64,000 nt of DNA from Mycolicibacterium grossiae (GTDB taxonomy: Bacteria; Actinomycetota; Actinomycetes; Mycobacteriales; Mycobacteriaceae): contig NZ_CP043474.1 of the NCBI RefSeq assembly GCF_008329645.1, positions 5,146,001 to 5,210,000 of the forward strand. The letters are read 5' to 3'. Both the position numbers and the translations under genes were made by a program. The notes beneath the pieces are model-generated. The model ran no database searches. It was not told where the DNA came from and was given only the letters and a program-made list of their open reading frames with translations. Positions 44,083 to 52,438 of this stretch are shown piece by piece; the stretch's first letter is position 1, and the number at the start of each line of letters is the position of its first letter.

Positions 44083-45378
44083 GTGGCCTCCACCCGCGCC
44101 CTGCCGACCGACGCCGGCCGGACGATCACGCCGGCCCTGCTGGTCACGCTGGCACTGCTCTCGGCGGTGGCACCGTTCGCCACCGACCTCTACCTGCCCG
44201 CCTTCCCCGCGATGGTTGCCGACCTGCACACCTCCGCCACCGCAGTGCAGCTGACGCTCACCGCGTTCCTCCTCGGCCTCGCCGTGGGACAGCTGGTGTT
44301 CGGACCGCTGTCGGACCGCTTCGGCCGCATGCGCCCCCTCGTCGTCGGCGCCGCGGTGTGCGTCGCGGCCAGCGCGGCCACGGTCTTCGCACCCAGCGTC
44401 GAGGTCCTCGTCGGCGCCCGGTTCGCGCAGGGCGTCGCCGGTGCCGCCGGCATGGTGATCGGGCGGGCCATCATCGCCGACCTCGCGACGGGCAAGGCCG
44501 CGGCGCGCGCCTTCAGCCTGATGATGATCGTCGGCGGCGTCGCACCGGTCGTCGCGCCGCTCGCCGGCGGCGCGCTGGTTGGGCCGATCGGCTGGCGCGG
44601 CGCGCTCGCGGTGATCCTCGGCCTGTCGACGCTGATGCTGATGTCGGTCCTGCTCATCGTGCGCGAGACGCACACCGAGCACCGCCGTGCCGCGCTGCGC
44701 GCCACCAAGGCCGAACTCGGCTCGCCGCTGCGCGACCTCACCCGTCGCGACTACTTCGGGCACGCCATCGCGTTCTGCGGCGCCTTCGCCACGATGATGG
44801 CCTACATCTCCGCGTCGCCGTTCATCTACCAATCGATGATGGGACTGTCCGCAGGCCAGTACGGCGCGATGTTCGGCGTCAACGCCCTCGCCCTGCTCGC
44901 CATGAGCGCCACCTCCGCGAAGCTGACGGCCCGCCACGACGTCCGGCGCATCGCCGCCGTGGGCATGGGCGCCATCCTGGTGTCCACCGTGGTCCTGCTG
45001 ACGCTCGCGCTCAGCGACGTCCCGGCCGGCTGGCTGGCGCTGCCGCTGCTCGTCACCGTCGGCAGCATGGGCCTCATCTTCGGCAACACCACGGCGCTGG
45101 CACTCGGCGCGGCACCCCGGGCCGCCGGCACGGCCTCGGCGGTACTGGGCGCGCTGCAGTTCGGCGTGGCCGCGGCGGTCTCACCCCTGGTGAGCATCGC
45201 CGGCGCGGGTACGGCCGTGCCCGCGGGGATCGTCATGGTGTCGACCGCCGTTCTCGCGCTGGTCGGCTTCGTCGTGGCAGGCCGCCGCGGCGGCGACGCC
45301 CACGCGCCTGCCACCGCCGACGCCGACGCCGCCGACACAGACGCCGACGAACTCGTCGTCGAATGGGGGCGTGCCTAG
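44083..45378 (+). CDS. MFS multidrug efflux transporter (Bcr/CflA type)
   Basis: This 431-residue, 12-helix major facilitator has the Bcr/CflA-type start LLSAVAPFATDLYLPAFPAM and the loop 2-3 motif GPLSDRFGRMRPL. It exports drugs or small organics with proton antiport. GTG 44083 follows GGAAGGGG. The acidic C-terminal tail (Asp/Ala-rich, about 25 residues) is cytoplasmic. It is controlled by the divergent MarR protein. Confidence 0.9.
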   Translation: MASTRALPTDAGRTITPALLVTLALLSAVAPFATDLYLPAFPAMVADLHTSATAVQLTLTAFLLGLAVGQLVFGPLSDRFGRMRPLVVGAAVCVAASAATVFAPSVEVLVGARFAQGVAGAAGMVIGRAIIADLATGKAAARAFSLMMIVGGVAPVVAPLAGGALVGPIGWRGALAVILGLSTLMLMSVLLIVRETHTEHRRAALRATKAELGSPLRDLTRRDYFGHAIAFCGAFATMMAYISASPFIYQSMMGLSAGQYGAMFGVNALALLAMSATSAKLTARHDVRRIAAVGMGAILVSTVVLLTLALSDVPAGWLALPLLVTVGSMGLIFGNTTALALGAAPRAAGTASAVLGALQFGVAAAVSPLVSIAGAGTAVPAGIVMVSTAVLALVGFVVAGRRGGDAHAPATADADAADTDADELVVEWGRA

Positions 45379-45461
45379 CGGCGCTCCCCCACCTGGCCCG
45401 CCTCGTGGACCCCGCGCGGCGCAACGTCACCGCACCGCATCGTGGTTACCCTCGTACCGAC

Positions 45462-47246
45462 ATGAACCGACGATGCGTGCTGGCACTGACGACGTGTGTC
45501 CTGCTGCTGGTGTCGACGGGCTGTTCGGCGTTCTCCGGCGGCGGGCCGCGCGACGCCTTCGCCGCCTTCGCCGACGCGCTCGCCCGCCGCGACGTCCCCG
45601 CGGCCGCGGCCGCCACCACCGACCAGGCCGCCGCCACGCCGGTCCTCGCCGCCATGTTCGACGGGCTCGGCACGGCCGCCACCGTCGCCGTCGACGTCTC
45701 GTCCGCCGCCGACAACGACGACGAGGGCGCGACCCTGCACTACACCTGGACCTTCGGCCCGGACCGGACGCTGCGCTACGACGCGACCGCGACGGCCGTG
45801 CAGCGCGGTGACGACTGGCGCGTCACGTGGGCGCCGACCGTCCTGCACCCCGACCTGGCGCCCGGTGTCACGTTCCAGTACAGCGACGACAAGCAGTACC
45901 TCACCCCCGTCACCGACCGCGACGGCGTCCCGCTGCTGACGTGGCAGACGGTCGGCGTCGTCACCTTGGCGCGCGACCACCAAGCATCCGCGGCCGCGCT
46001 CGCGCCGCTGCTGGCGCAGTTCGCCCCCACCATCACTGACGCCAGCATCACCGACCAGTTCGCCGGCACCGCCGACGCCACGGTGACCGTGGTTCGGCTC
46101 CGCGAGGCCGACCTGAACCTGGTGCGCGACCAGCTGGCCGCCATCCCCGGCGTTCAGGTCGCCGAACAGGGCGCACTACTCACCGCGAACCGCGAGCTGT
46201 CCTCGCCGGCGATGGCCGGACTGCCCGACCTCTGGCAGAAGGCCATCGACGCCGACGCCGGCTGGTCGGTGCTGCTCATCGACCGCGACGGCCGGCCCAC
46301 CGAACGACTCGCCGCCACGCCGCCGAAGGACACGCCACCCGTCCGCACGACCCTGGACAGCCGGCTGCAACTGCTGGCCCAGCGGGCGGTCGCCACCGAA
46401 CGCCGCCCCGCGGTCCTGGTGGCCATCTCCCCGAGCACCGGCGGCATCCTCGCCGCGGCCCAGAACGCCGCGGCCGACGCGCAGGGACCCATCGCCTTCT
46501 CGGGCGCCTACCCGCCCGGCTCGACGTTCAAGACCGTCACGACGGCCGCGGCGCTCGAGGCCGGCATCGCCACCCCGGACAGTCCCGAGCCCTGCCCCGG
46601 CCGGGTCACCGTGGAGAACCGCACGATCCCCAACGACGACGAGTTCGACCTCGGCACCGTCCCGTTGACCACAGCGTTCGCCCGGTCCTGCAACACCACG
46701 ATGGCCCTGTTGTCCGACCAGCTGCCCGCCGACGCACTGCCTGCCATGGCCAAGCGCTTCGGCATCGGCGTCGACTACGTCATCCCCGGGCTCACCACCA
46801 TCACCGGCAAGGTGCCCAACGCCGACAGCCCCGCCCTCAAGGTGGAGAACGGCATCGGGCAGGGCACCGTGACCGTCAGCCCGTTCGGCCTGGCGGTGGC
46901 CGAGGCGAGCCTCGGCCACGGCGCGACGATCACGCCGTCGCTCGTCGTCGGTCAGCAGACCACCGCCGACACCGCGGCCACGCCGCTGCCGCCCGGCGTC
47001 GTCGACGCGCTGCGGGCGATGATGAGCCAGACCGTGGCCGACGGCACCGCCACCGCGCTGCGCGACGTCCCGGGACTCGGCGGCAAGACCGGCACGGCGG
47101 AGTTCGGCGACAACGCCCACTCGCACGGCTGGTTCGCCGGCATCGTCGGTGACATCGCCTTCGCGACGCTGGTGGTCGGCGGGGACACCTCGGCACCGGC
47201 CGTCGCGGTCACCGGCGACTTCCTGCGTCCCGCGGTCGCGGGCTGA
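45462..47246 (+). CDS. lipoprotein penicillin-binding protein (class B-like transpeptidase)
   Basis: This is a 594-residue protein. The signal peptide ends in a lipobox (LLLVSTGC, Cys about 21), so it should be lipid-anchored outside the membrane. An NTF2-like MecA_N domain (about 30-150) is followed by a PBP dimerisation region and a transpeptidase domain with all three motifs: STFK, SCN and KTG (GGKTGTAEFG). It matches the layout of M. tuberculosis PBP-lipo (Rv2864c). It cross-links peptidoglycan and is a beta-lactam target. The start is ATG 45462. Confidence 0.92.
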   Translation: MNRRCVLALTTCVLLLVSTGCSAFSGGGPRDAFAAFADALARRDVPAAAAATTDQAAATPVLAAMFDGLGTAATVAVDVSSAADNDDEGATLHYTWTFGPDRTLRYDATATAVQRGDDWRVTWAPTVLHPDLAPGVTFQYSDDKQYLTPVTDRDGVPLLTWQTVGVVTLARDHQASAAALAPLLAQFAPTITDASITDQFAGTADATVTVVRLREADLNLVRDQLAAIPGVQVAEQGALLTANRELSSPAMAGLPDLWQKAIDADAGWSVLLIDRDGRPTERLAATPPKDTPPVRTTLDSRLQLLAQRAVATERRPAVLVAISPSTGGILAAAQNAAADAQGPIAFSGAYPPGSTFKTVTTAAALEAGIATPDSPEPCPGRVTVENRTIPNDDEFDLGTVPLTTAFARSCNTTMALLSDQLPADALPAMAKRFGIGVDYVIPGLTTITGKVPNADSPALKVENGIGQGTVTVSPFGLAVAEASLGHGATITPSLVVGQQTTADTAATPLPPGVVDALRAMMSQTVADGTATALRDVPGLGGKTGTAEFGDNAHSHGWFAGIVGDIAFATLVVGGDTSAPAVAVTGDFLRPAVAG

Positions 47247-47292
47247 CGGCAGGCGCGCGGTGCCCGTGATCCGAAGCCAGGGACGCTAGGCG

Positions 47293-49659
47293 ATGCGCGT
47301 CGACGGCCGGGACATCACCGTCTCGGGCAGGCTGCTGCAGCCGCTGCACCGCCGCACCAACGACATCCTGCGGCTCGGCTTCGCGACCGCGTTCCTGGCC
47401 GTGATCGTCACCAGCTCCCTGGTCACGCGTCGCGACTGGGTGGCGCTGGAACGCTCGATCTCCGACATCGTCGGGGTGCTCACGCCGACCCAGTCCAACC
47501 TGGTGTACCTCGTGTACGGCATCGCGATCCTCGCCCTGCCGTTCGTCATCCTCATCGGGCTCATCCTGACGCGGCAGTACAAGCTCCTCGGCGCCTACGC
47601 GGCCGCCGGGCTACTGGCCATCCTGTCGCTGTCGATCACCGCCAACGGCATCGCCGCACCGCGCTGGCACTTCGACCTGTTCGAACGGCTCAACACCACG
47701 CTGTCGCAATTCCTCGACGATCCCCGCTGGATCGCGATGCTGGCCGCCGTCCTGACCGTCTCGGGGCCGTGGGTGCCCGCCCGCTGGCGTCGGTGGTGGT
47801 GGACGCTGCTCCTGGCGTTCGTGCCCATCCACCTCGTCGTCAGCGCCGTCGTGCCGGCCCGCTCGCTGCTCGGGCTGTCGGTCGGCTGGTTCGTCGGCGC
47901 GCTCACCGTGCTGGTCGTCGGCACCCCGGCCCTGGAGGTCCCGCTGATCGGCGCCGTGCGCGCCCTGGCCCGGCGCGGCTGCACCGCGTCGGGCCTGCGG
48001 GTCGTCCGCCCCGCCGGCCCGGGACCGCTGGTGCTGGCCGCCAAATGCAGCGAAGGCGGCGAGCCCGCCGTCGTCGAACTGTATGGACCGAACCAGCGCA
48101 GCGGCGGCGCCATGCGGCAGCTGTGGCGCTACCTCACACTGCGCAACGACGAGACCGCGCCGCTGCAGACCTCGATGCGCCGCGCGGTCGAGCACCGTGC
48201 GCTGATGGCCATCGCCGTCGACGACCTCGGGCTGTCGAACACCACGACCGTGGCGGTGGCGGCCCTCGACCGCGGGTGGACGCTGTACGCGCACACCGAG
48301 GCGCGCGGTGCCACCCTCGACGCGGCAGCCGACGCGTCCGCCGCCTGGACGTCGTTGCGCGACCTGCATTCTCACCAGATCTCGCACGGCGACCTGCGCG
48401 CCCGCGAGATCACCGTCGCCGACGGCACCGCACTGTTCGGAGGCTTCGGCAACGCCGAGTACGGCGCGTCGGACGTGCAGCTGCAGTCCGACGTGGCCCA
48501 GCTGCTGGTGACGACGACGGCGCTGCACGGCGCCCAGCCCGCCGTCGCGGCCGCGATCGACGCGTTCGACGCCGGCACCGTCCTCACGGCGTCGCGGCGG
48601 CTGTCGAGAACGGCCATGCCGCAACGGCTCCGACGCTCGGTCGACGACTTCAAGGCCGTCACCTCGAGCGCACGCGACGAGGTGAAGCGGCAGACCGGCG
48701 CCGACCGGATCCAGTCCGAGACCATCACCCGCTTCAGCCGCAACCAGCTCATCCAGATGGTCCTGCTGGTGGCGCTGGTGTACGTCGCCTATCCGTTCAT
48801 CTCCACCGTGCCGGCGTTCTTCGCCGAACTCGGCACCGCCAACTGGTGGTGGGCGCTGCTCGGGCTCACCGTCTCCGCACTGACCTACGTCGGGGCGGCC
48901 GCGGCGCTGTGGGCGTGTGCGTCGGAGAAGGTGCACTTCGGCAACCTGACGATCATGCAGGTGGCCAACACCTTCGCCGCCACCACCACGCCCGCCGGCG
49001 TCGGCGGGCTGGCGCTCAGCACGCGCTTCCTGCAGAAGTCCGGACTCGGCGCGCTGCGCGCCACCGCCGCGGTCGCGCTGCAGCAGTCGGTCCAGGTGAT
49101 CACGCACGTCGCCCTGCTCGTCTTCTTCACCGCGGTCGCCGGCGCGTCGGCCAACCTGGAGCACTTCGTGCCGTCGGCGACCGTGCTGTACCTGATCGGC
49201 GGCGCCGCCCTCGGGGTGGTGGGCACGTTCCTGTTCATCCCGAAGGCGCGGCGCTGGCTCGCCACCGCGGTCCGGCCGCGGCTCGGCGAGGTGGCGCACG
49301 ACCTCGTCGACCTGGCCCGCGAGCCCAAACGCCTGGCCGTGATCGTCCTCGGTTGTGCGGCAACGACTCTCGGCGCCGCGCTGGCGCTGTGGGCCAGCGT
49401 CGCGGCGTTCGGCGGGGACACCTCGTTCGTCACCGTCACCGTCGTGACGATGATCGGCGGCACGCTGGCGTCGGCCGCGCCCACGCCGGGCGGCGTCGGC
49501 GCCGTGGAGGCCGCCCTGATCGGTGGCCTCGCGGCGTTCGGGGTGCCCGCCGCGATCGCCGTGCCGTCGGTGCTGCTGTACCGCGTCCTGACGTGCTGGC
49601 TGCCCGTCTTCATCGGTTGGCCGGTCATGCGGTGGCTGACCCGCAGGGACATGATCTGA
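47293..49659 (+). CDS. polytopic membrane protein with pseudokinase-like domain and LPG-synthase-type flippase domain
   Basis: This is a 788-residue protein in three parts: five or six N-terminal membrane helices (1-225); a cytoplasmic kinase-like domain (about 230-480) with HGDLRAREITVADGTALFGGFG, where the DFG Asp is Gly, so it is probably inactive or non-canonical; and a C-terminal UPF0104/lysylphosphatidylglycerol-synthase-like membrane domain (about 490-785) ending ASAAPTPGGVGAVEAALIGGL. Such domains flip or modify lipids. The role is unknown. The start is ATG 47293, without a strong ribosome site. Confidence 0.85.
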   Translation: MRVDGRDITVSGRLLQPLHRRTNDILRLGFATAFLAVIVTSSLVTRRDWVALERSISDIVGVLTPTQSNLVYLVYGIAILALPFVILIGLILTRQYKLLGAYAAAGLLAILSLSITANGIAAPRWHFDLFERLNTTLSQFLDDPRWIAMLAAVLTVSGPWVPARWRRWWWTLLLAFVPIHLVVSAVVPARSLLGLSVGWFVGALTVLVVGTPALEVPLIGAVRALARRGCTASGLRVVRPAGPGPLVLAAKCSEGGEPAVVELYGPNQRSGGAMRQLWRYLTLRNDETAPLQTSMRRAVEHRALMAIAVDDLGLSNTTTVAVAALDRGWTLYAHTEARGATLDAAADASAAWTSLRDLHSHQISHGDLRAREITVADGTALFGGFGNAEYGASDVQLQSDVAQLLVTTTALHGAQPAVAAAIDAFDAGTVLTASRRLSRTAMPQRLRRSVDDFKAVTSSARDEVKRQTGADRIQSETITRFSRNQLIQMVLLVALVYVAYPFISTVPAFFAELGTANWWWALLGLTVSALTYVGAAAALWACASEKVHFGNLTIMQVANTFAATTTPAGVGGLALSTRFLQKSGLGALRATAAVALQQSVQVITHVALLVFFTAVAGASANLEHFVPSATVLYLIGGAALGVVGTFLFIPKARRWLATAVRPRLGEVAHDLVDLAREPKRLAVIVLGCAATTLGAALALWASVAAFGGDTSFVTVTVVTMIGGTLASAAPTPGGVGAVEAALIGGLAAFGVPAAIAVPSVLLYRVLTCWLPVFIGWPVMRWLTRRDMI

Positions 49660-49714
49660 CCCGCACCGGCGACGATTACGGATTCGCGGCCGACCCCAAT
49701 ATCATCGAGTCAGC

Positions 49715-51352
49715 ATGATCGACAACCCTCCGGCCCCGTCGGCCGTGCGTGGGCCCGCCGCAGACCGCATCTCCGCCGAGGCCCGCCGCCGCCGCACCTT
49801 CGCCGTCATCAGTCACCCGGACGCGGGCAAGTCCACGCTCACCGAGGCGCTGGTGCTGCACGCCCGCGTCATCACCGAAGCCGGCGCCATCCACGGCAAG
49901 GCCGGCCGCCGCTCGACGGTGTCGGACTGGATGGAGATGGAGAAGGCCAGGGGCATCTCCATCACGTCCACGGCCCTGCAGTTCCCGTACTCGACCCACG
50001 GCCAGGACTGCGTCATCAACCTGCTCGACACTCCCGGCCACGCCGACTTCTCCGAGGACACCTACCGGGTGCTCACCGCCGTCGACTGCGCGGTGATGCT
50101 CATCGACGCCGCGAAGGGTCTCGAGCCGCAGACGCTGAAGCTCTTTCAGGTCTGCCGGCACCGGCGCATCCCCATCATCACCGTGATCAACAAGTGGGAC
50201 CGCCCGGGCCGCGAACCGCTCGAGCTGGTCGACGAGATCACCGAGCGGATTGGTCTGCGGCCGACGCCGCTCACCTGGCCGGTCGGCGTGGCGGGCGACT
50301 TCAAGGGCGTGCTCGACCGGCGCACCGGCACCTACGTCAAGTTCACCCGGACCGCCGGCGGCGCGACCGCGGCACCCGAGGAGCACTTCGACCCCGAGGG
50401 TGCGCGCGTCTCGGCGGGCGACGACTGGGACCGCGCGGTCGAGGAGTCCGAACTGCTGGAGGCCGACGGCGCCGACTACGACCGCGAGACGTTCCTGCGC
50501 TGCGAGTCGTCGCCGATGCTGTTCACCTCGGCGGCGCTCAACTTCGGCGTCAACCAGCTGCTCGACGTCCTCGTCGAACTCGCCCCGCCGCCGCACGGCC
50601 AGGTCGACGTCGAGGGCCACGCCCGCAGCCCGGAGGAGCCGTTCAGCGCGTTCGTGTTCAAGGTGCAGGCCGGTATGGATTCGGCGCACCGCGACCGCAT
50701 CGCCTACGCCCGCGTCTGCTCGGGCACCTTCGAGCGCGGCGACGTGCTGACCCACGCGGCGACCGGCAAGCCGTTCGTCACCAAGTACGCGCAGTCGGTG
50801 TTCGGTCAGCAGCGGACGACGCTGGACAACGCCTGGCCCGGCGACGTCATCGGCCTGGCCAACGCCAACGCGCTGCGGCCCGGCGACACGCTGTACCGCG
50901 ACGTGCCGGTGGTGTACCCGCCGATCCCGAGCTTCTCCCCCGAGCACTTCTCGGTGGCGCGCGGCACCGACCCGAGCAAGCACAAGCAGTTCCGCCGGGG
51001 CATCGAGCAGCTCGAGCAGGAGGGCGTGGTGCAGGTGCTGCGCTCCGACCGCCGCGGCGACCAGGCGCCGGTGTTCGCGGCCGTCGGGCCCATGCAGTTC
51101 GAGGTGGCGACGCACCGGATGGCAACCGAACTCAGCGCGCCGATCTCGCTCGAGCCGCTGCCGTACACCGTCGCGCGCATCGTCGACCCCGAGGACGCCG
51201 ACTTCGTCAACCGGCAGCCGTCCGCGGAGGTCCTCACCCGCACCGACGGCGTGATGCTCGCGCTGTTCGCCACCAAGTGGCGGCTCGAGGGCTTCCAGCG
51301 CGACAACCCGAAGGTGGTCCTGCGCTCCCTGGTCGCCGCCGGCGACGACTGA
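49715..51352 (+). CDS. prfC: peptide chain release factor 3 (RF3)
   Basis: This is a 545-residue translational GTPase. G1 is VISHPDAGKST, G2 is RGISITST, G3 is DTPGHADFSEDTYR and G4 is NKWD. The RF3-specific pattern ITEAGAIHGKAGRRSTVSDWMEMEKARG is clear. RF3 removes RF1/RF2 from the ribosome after peptide release. ATG 49715 is preceded by TATCAT at 49700-49705, a possible -10 for a very short leader. As far as I recall M. tuberculosis lacks this gene, so it is an accessory factor in this lineage. Confidence 0.95.
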   Translation: MIDNPPAPSAVRGPAADRISAEARRRRTFAVISHPDAGKSTLTEALVLHARVITEAGAIHGKAGRRSTVSDWMEMEKARGISITSTALQFPYSTHGQDCVINLLDTPGHADFSEDTYRVLTAVDCAVMLIDAAKGLEPQTLKLFQVCRHRRIPIITVINKWDRPGREPLELVDEITERIGLRPTPLTWPVGVAGDFKGVLDRRTGTYVKFTRTAGGATAAPEEHFDPEGARVSAGDDWDRAVEESELLEADGADYDRETFLRCESSPMLFTSAALNFGVNQLLDVLVELAPPPHGQVDVEGHARSPEEPFSAFVFKVQAGMDSAHRDRIAYARVCSGTFERGDVLTHAATGKPFVTKYAQSVFGQQRTTLDNAWPGDVIGLANANALRPGDTLYRDVPVVYPPIPSFSPEHFSVARGTDPSKHKQFRRGIEQLEQEGVVQVLRSDRRGDQAPVFAAVGPMQFEVATHRMATELSAPISLEPLPYTVARIVDPEDADFVNRQPSAEVLTRTDGVMLALFATKWRLEGFQRDNPKVVLRSLVAAGDD

Positions 51353-51369
51353 GCCCGTCGGCCGCCGGC

Positions 51370-51425
51370 CGAGTGTGAATCGCACGACGCCGTCACGGCG
51401 TGTCGCGTCGGGAGGTTCACACTCG
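51370..51425. terminator. large inverted repeat between prfC and tRNA-Leu, possible bidirectional terminator
   Basis: Outer arms CGAGTGTGAA (51370-51379) and TTCACACTCG (51416-51425), with an inner hairpin ACGCCG-TCA-CGGCGT. It lies between the 3' ends of the convergent prfC and tRNA-Leu genes, the expected place for a shared terminator. No U-tract is present, as is usual in mycobacteria. Confidence 0.5.
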
Positions 51426-51436
51426 ACGTCGAGATG

Positions 51437-51519
51437 TGCGGGCGGTGGGAGTCGAACCCACACGCTCTTTCGAGCACGGACACCTAAAGACCGCGCGTAT
51501 GCCATTTCGCCACGCCCGC
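51437..51519 (-). tRNA. tRNA-Leu (anticodon UAG)
   Basis: This 83-nt class II tRNA folds cleanly. The acceptor stem is GCGGGCG/CGCCCGC with discriminator A, the D-stem GCG/CGC, and the anticodon loop TTTAGGT (anticodon TAG). The long variable arm is GCTC-GAAA-GAGC, and the T-arm GTGGG-TTCGACT-CCCAC. CCA is not encoded. The anticodon stem CGGTC/GTCCG has a U30-U40 mismatch. The tRNA reads CUA/CUG leucine codons. Confidence 0.93.
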
Positions 51520-51659
51520 CGCGCCCCGAATACTAGCGCGCCACCCCGCCGTCCTCCCGCACTCACCGCGCCGAACTGGAGCGTCACGTCGTGATCGGGC
51601 GGCGCCAGCGACGTGACGCTCTCGTTCGGCGGAGGCACGAGGCGCGGTACCGTTGGACC

Positions 51660-52058
51660 ATGTCCACTACGCGCCGTAGGAGACCCGCGCTGATCGCGCT
51701 GGTGTGCCTCGGCGCGGCGGGCTGCCTGGGGCTCGCCTGGTGGCAGTGGACCCGCTACGAGTCGACGTCGGGCAGTTTCCAGAACCTCGGGTACGCGCTG
51801 CAGTGGCCGATGTTCGCGGTGTTCTGCTTCTACGCGTACTACAAGTTCGTCCGCTACGAGGACGCCCCGCCGCCCGCCCCGGAGGCCGACCGCCCCACCG
51901 AGATCCCCGCCGGGTTGCTGCCCGAGCGCCCGGCGCCCGTGGCGGCCGACGACGATCCGGCACTCACCGCGTACAACGCCTACCTCGCCGAGCTGGCCCG
52001 CACCGACCGGGGCGATAAGCCCGATCCGTCCGACCGATCGACCGACAGGACCTCCTGA
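51660..52058 (+). CDS. lprD: LprD-like membrane/lipoprotein (Rv1343c family)
   Basis: This 132-residue protein has one N-terminal helix ending LGAAGC (lipobox-like) and a second hydrophobic segment (WPMFAVFCFYAYYKFVRYED); the motif WWQWTRYESTSGSFQNLGYALQWP is strongly conserved with M. tuberculosis Rv1343c (LprD). The function is unknown. ATG 51660 follows TACCGT (51648-51653) by 6 bp, so the transcript is probably leaderless. It is coupled to the next gene by an ATGA overlap. Confidence 0.88.
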   Translation: MSTTRRRRPALIALVCLGAAGCLGLAWWQWTRYESTSGSFQNLGYALQWPMFAVFCFYAYYKFVRYEDAPPPAPEADRPTEIPAGLLPERPAPVAADDDPALTAYNAYLAELARTDRGDKPDPSDRSTDRTS

Positions 52059-52438
52059 TGACCTCGCCCGACCCCGAAGCGCCCGCCGACCGGCCGGAGG
52101 CCGCGGACCCCGTGCCCGCGCCGCCGAAGGACACGATCCTCAAGGCGCTGACCGGTTACCGCGTTCTCGCCTGGGTGACGGGTCTGTGGCTCATCGCGCT
52201 CTGCTACGAGATGGTGCTGAAGTACGGCTTCGGCGACGACTCGCTGAGCTGGATCGCCGTCGTGCACGGCTGGGTGTACTTCGTCTACCTGTTGTTCGCG
52301 GCGAACCTCGCCGTCAAGGTGCGCTGGCCGATCGGCAAGACCATCGGCGTGCTGCTTGCCGGGACGATCCCGCTCGCGGGCATCATCGTCGAGCACTTCC
52401 AAAGCCGCAAGATCAAGGCCGACCTGGGCCTGGCGTAA
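52058..52438 (+). CDS. DUF3817 membrane protein (Rv1342c family)
   Basis: This 126-residue protein has three predicted membrane helices (VLAWVTGLWLIALCYEMVL, SWIAVVHGWVYFVYLLFAANLAV, TIGVLLAGTIPLAGIIVEHF) and a Pro-rich cytoplasmic N-terminus. It matches the DUF3817 family, whose role is unknown. It is translated with lprD. Its last 26 bp overlap the 3' end of the convergent MFS gene. Confidence 0.88.
   Translation: MTSPDPEAPADRPEAADPVPAPPKDTILKALTGYRVLAWVTGLWLIALCYEMVLKYGFGDDSLSWIAVVHGWVYFVYLLFAANLAVKVRWPIGKTIGVLLAGTIPLAGIIVEHFQSRKIKADLGLA

Noticed and set aside
44055..47246. 1063-codon plus-strand ORF spanning the MFS and PBP genes
   Set aside because: The first part is a low-complexity shadow of the MFS gene. 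The real PBP gene starts at ATG 45462 with a signal peptide and lipobox.
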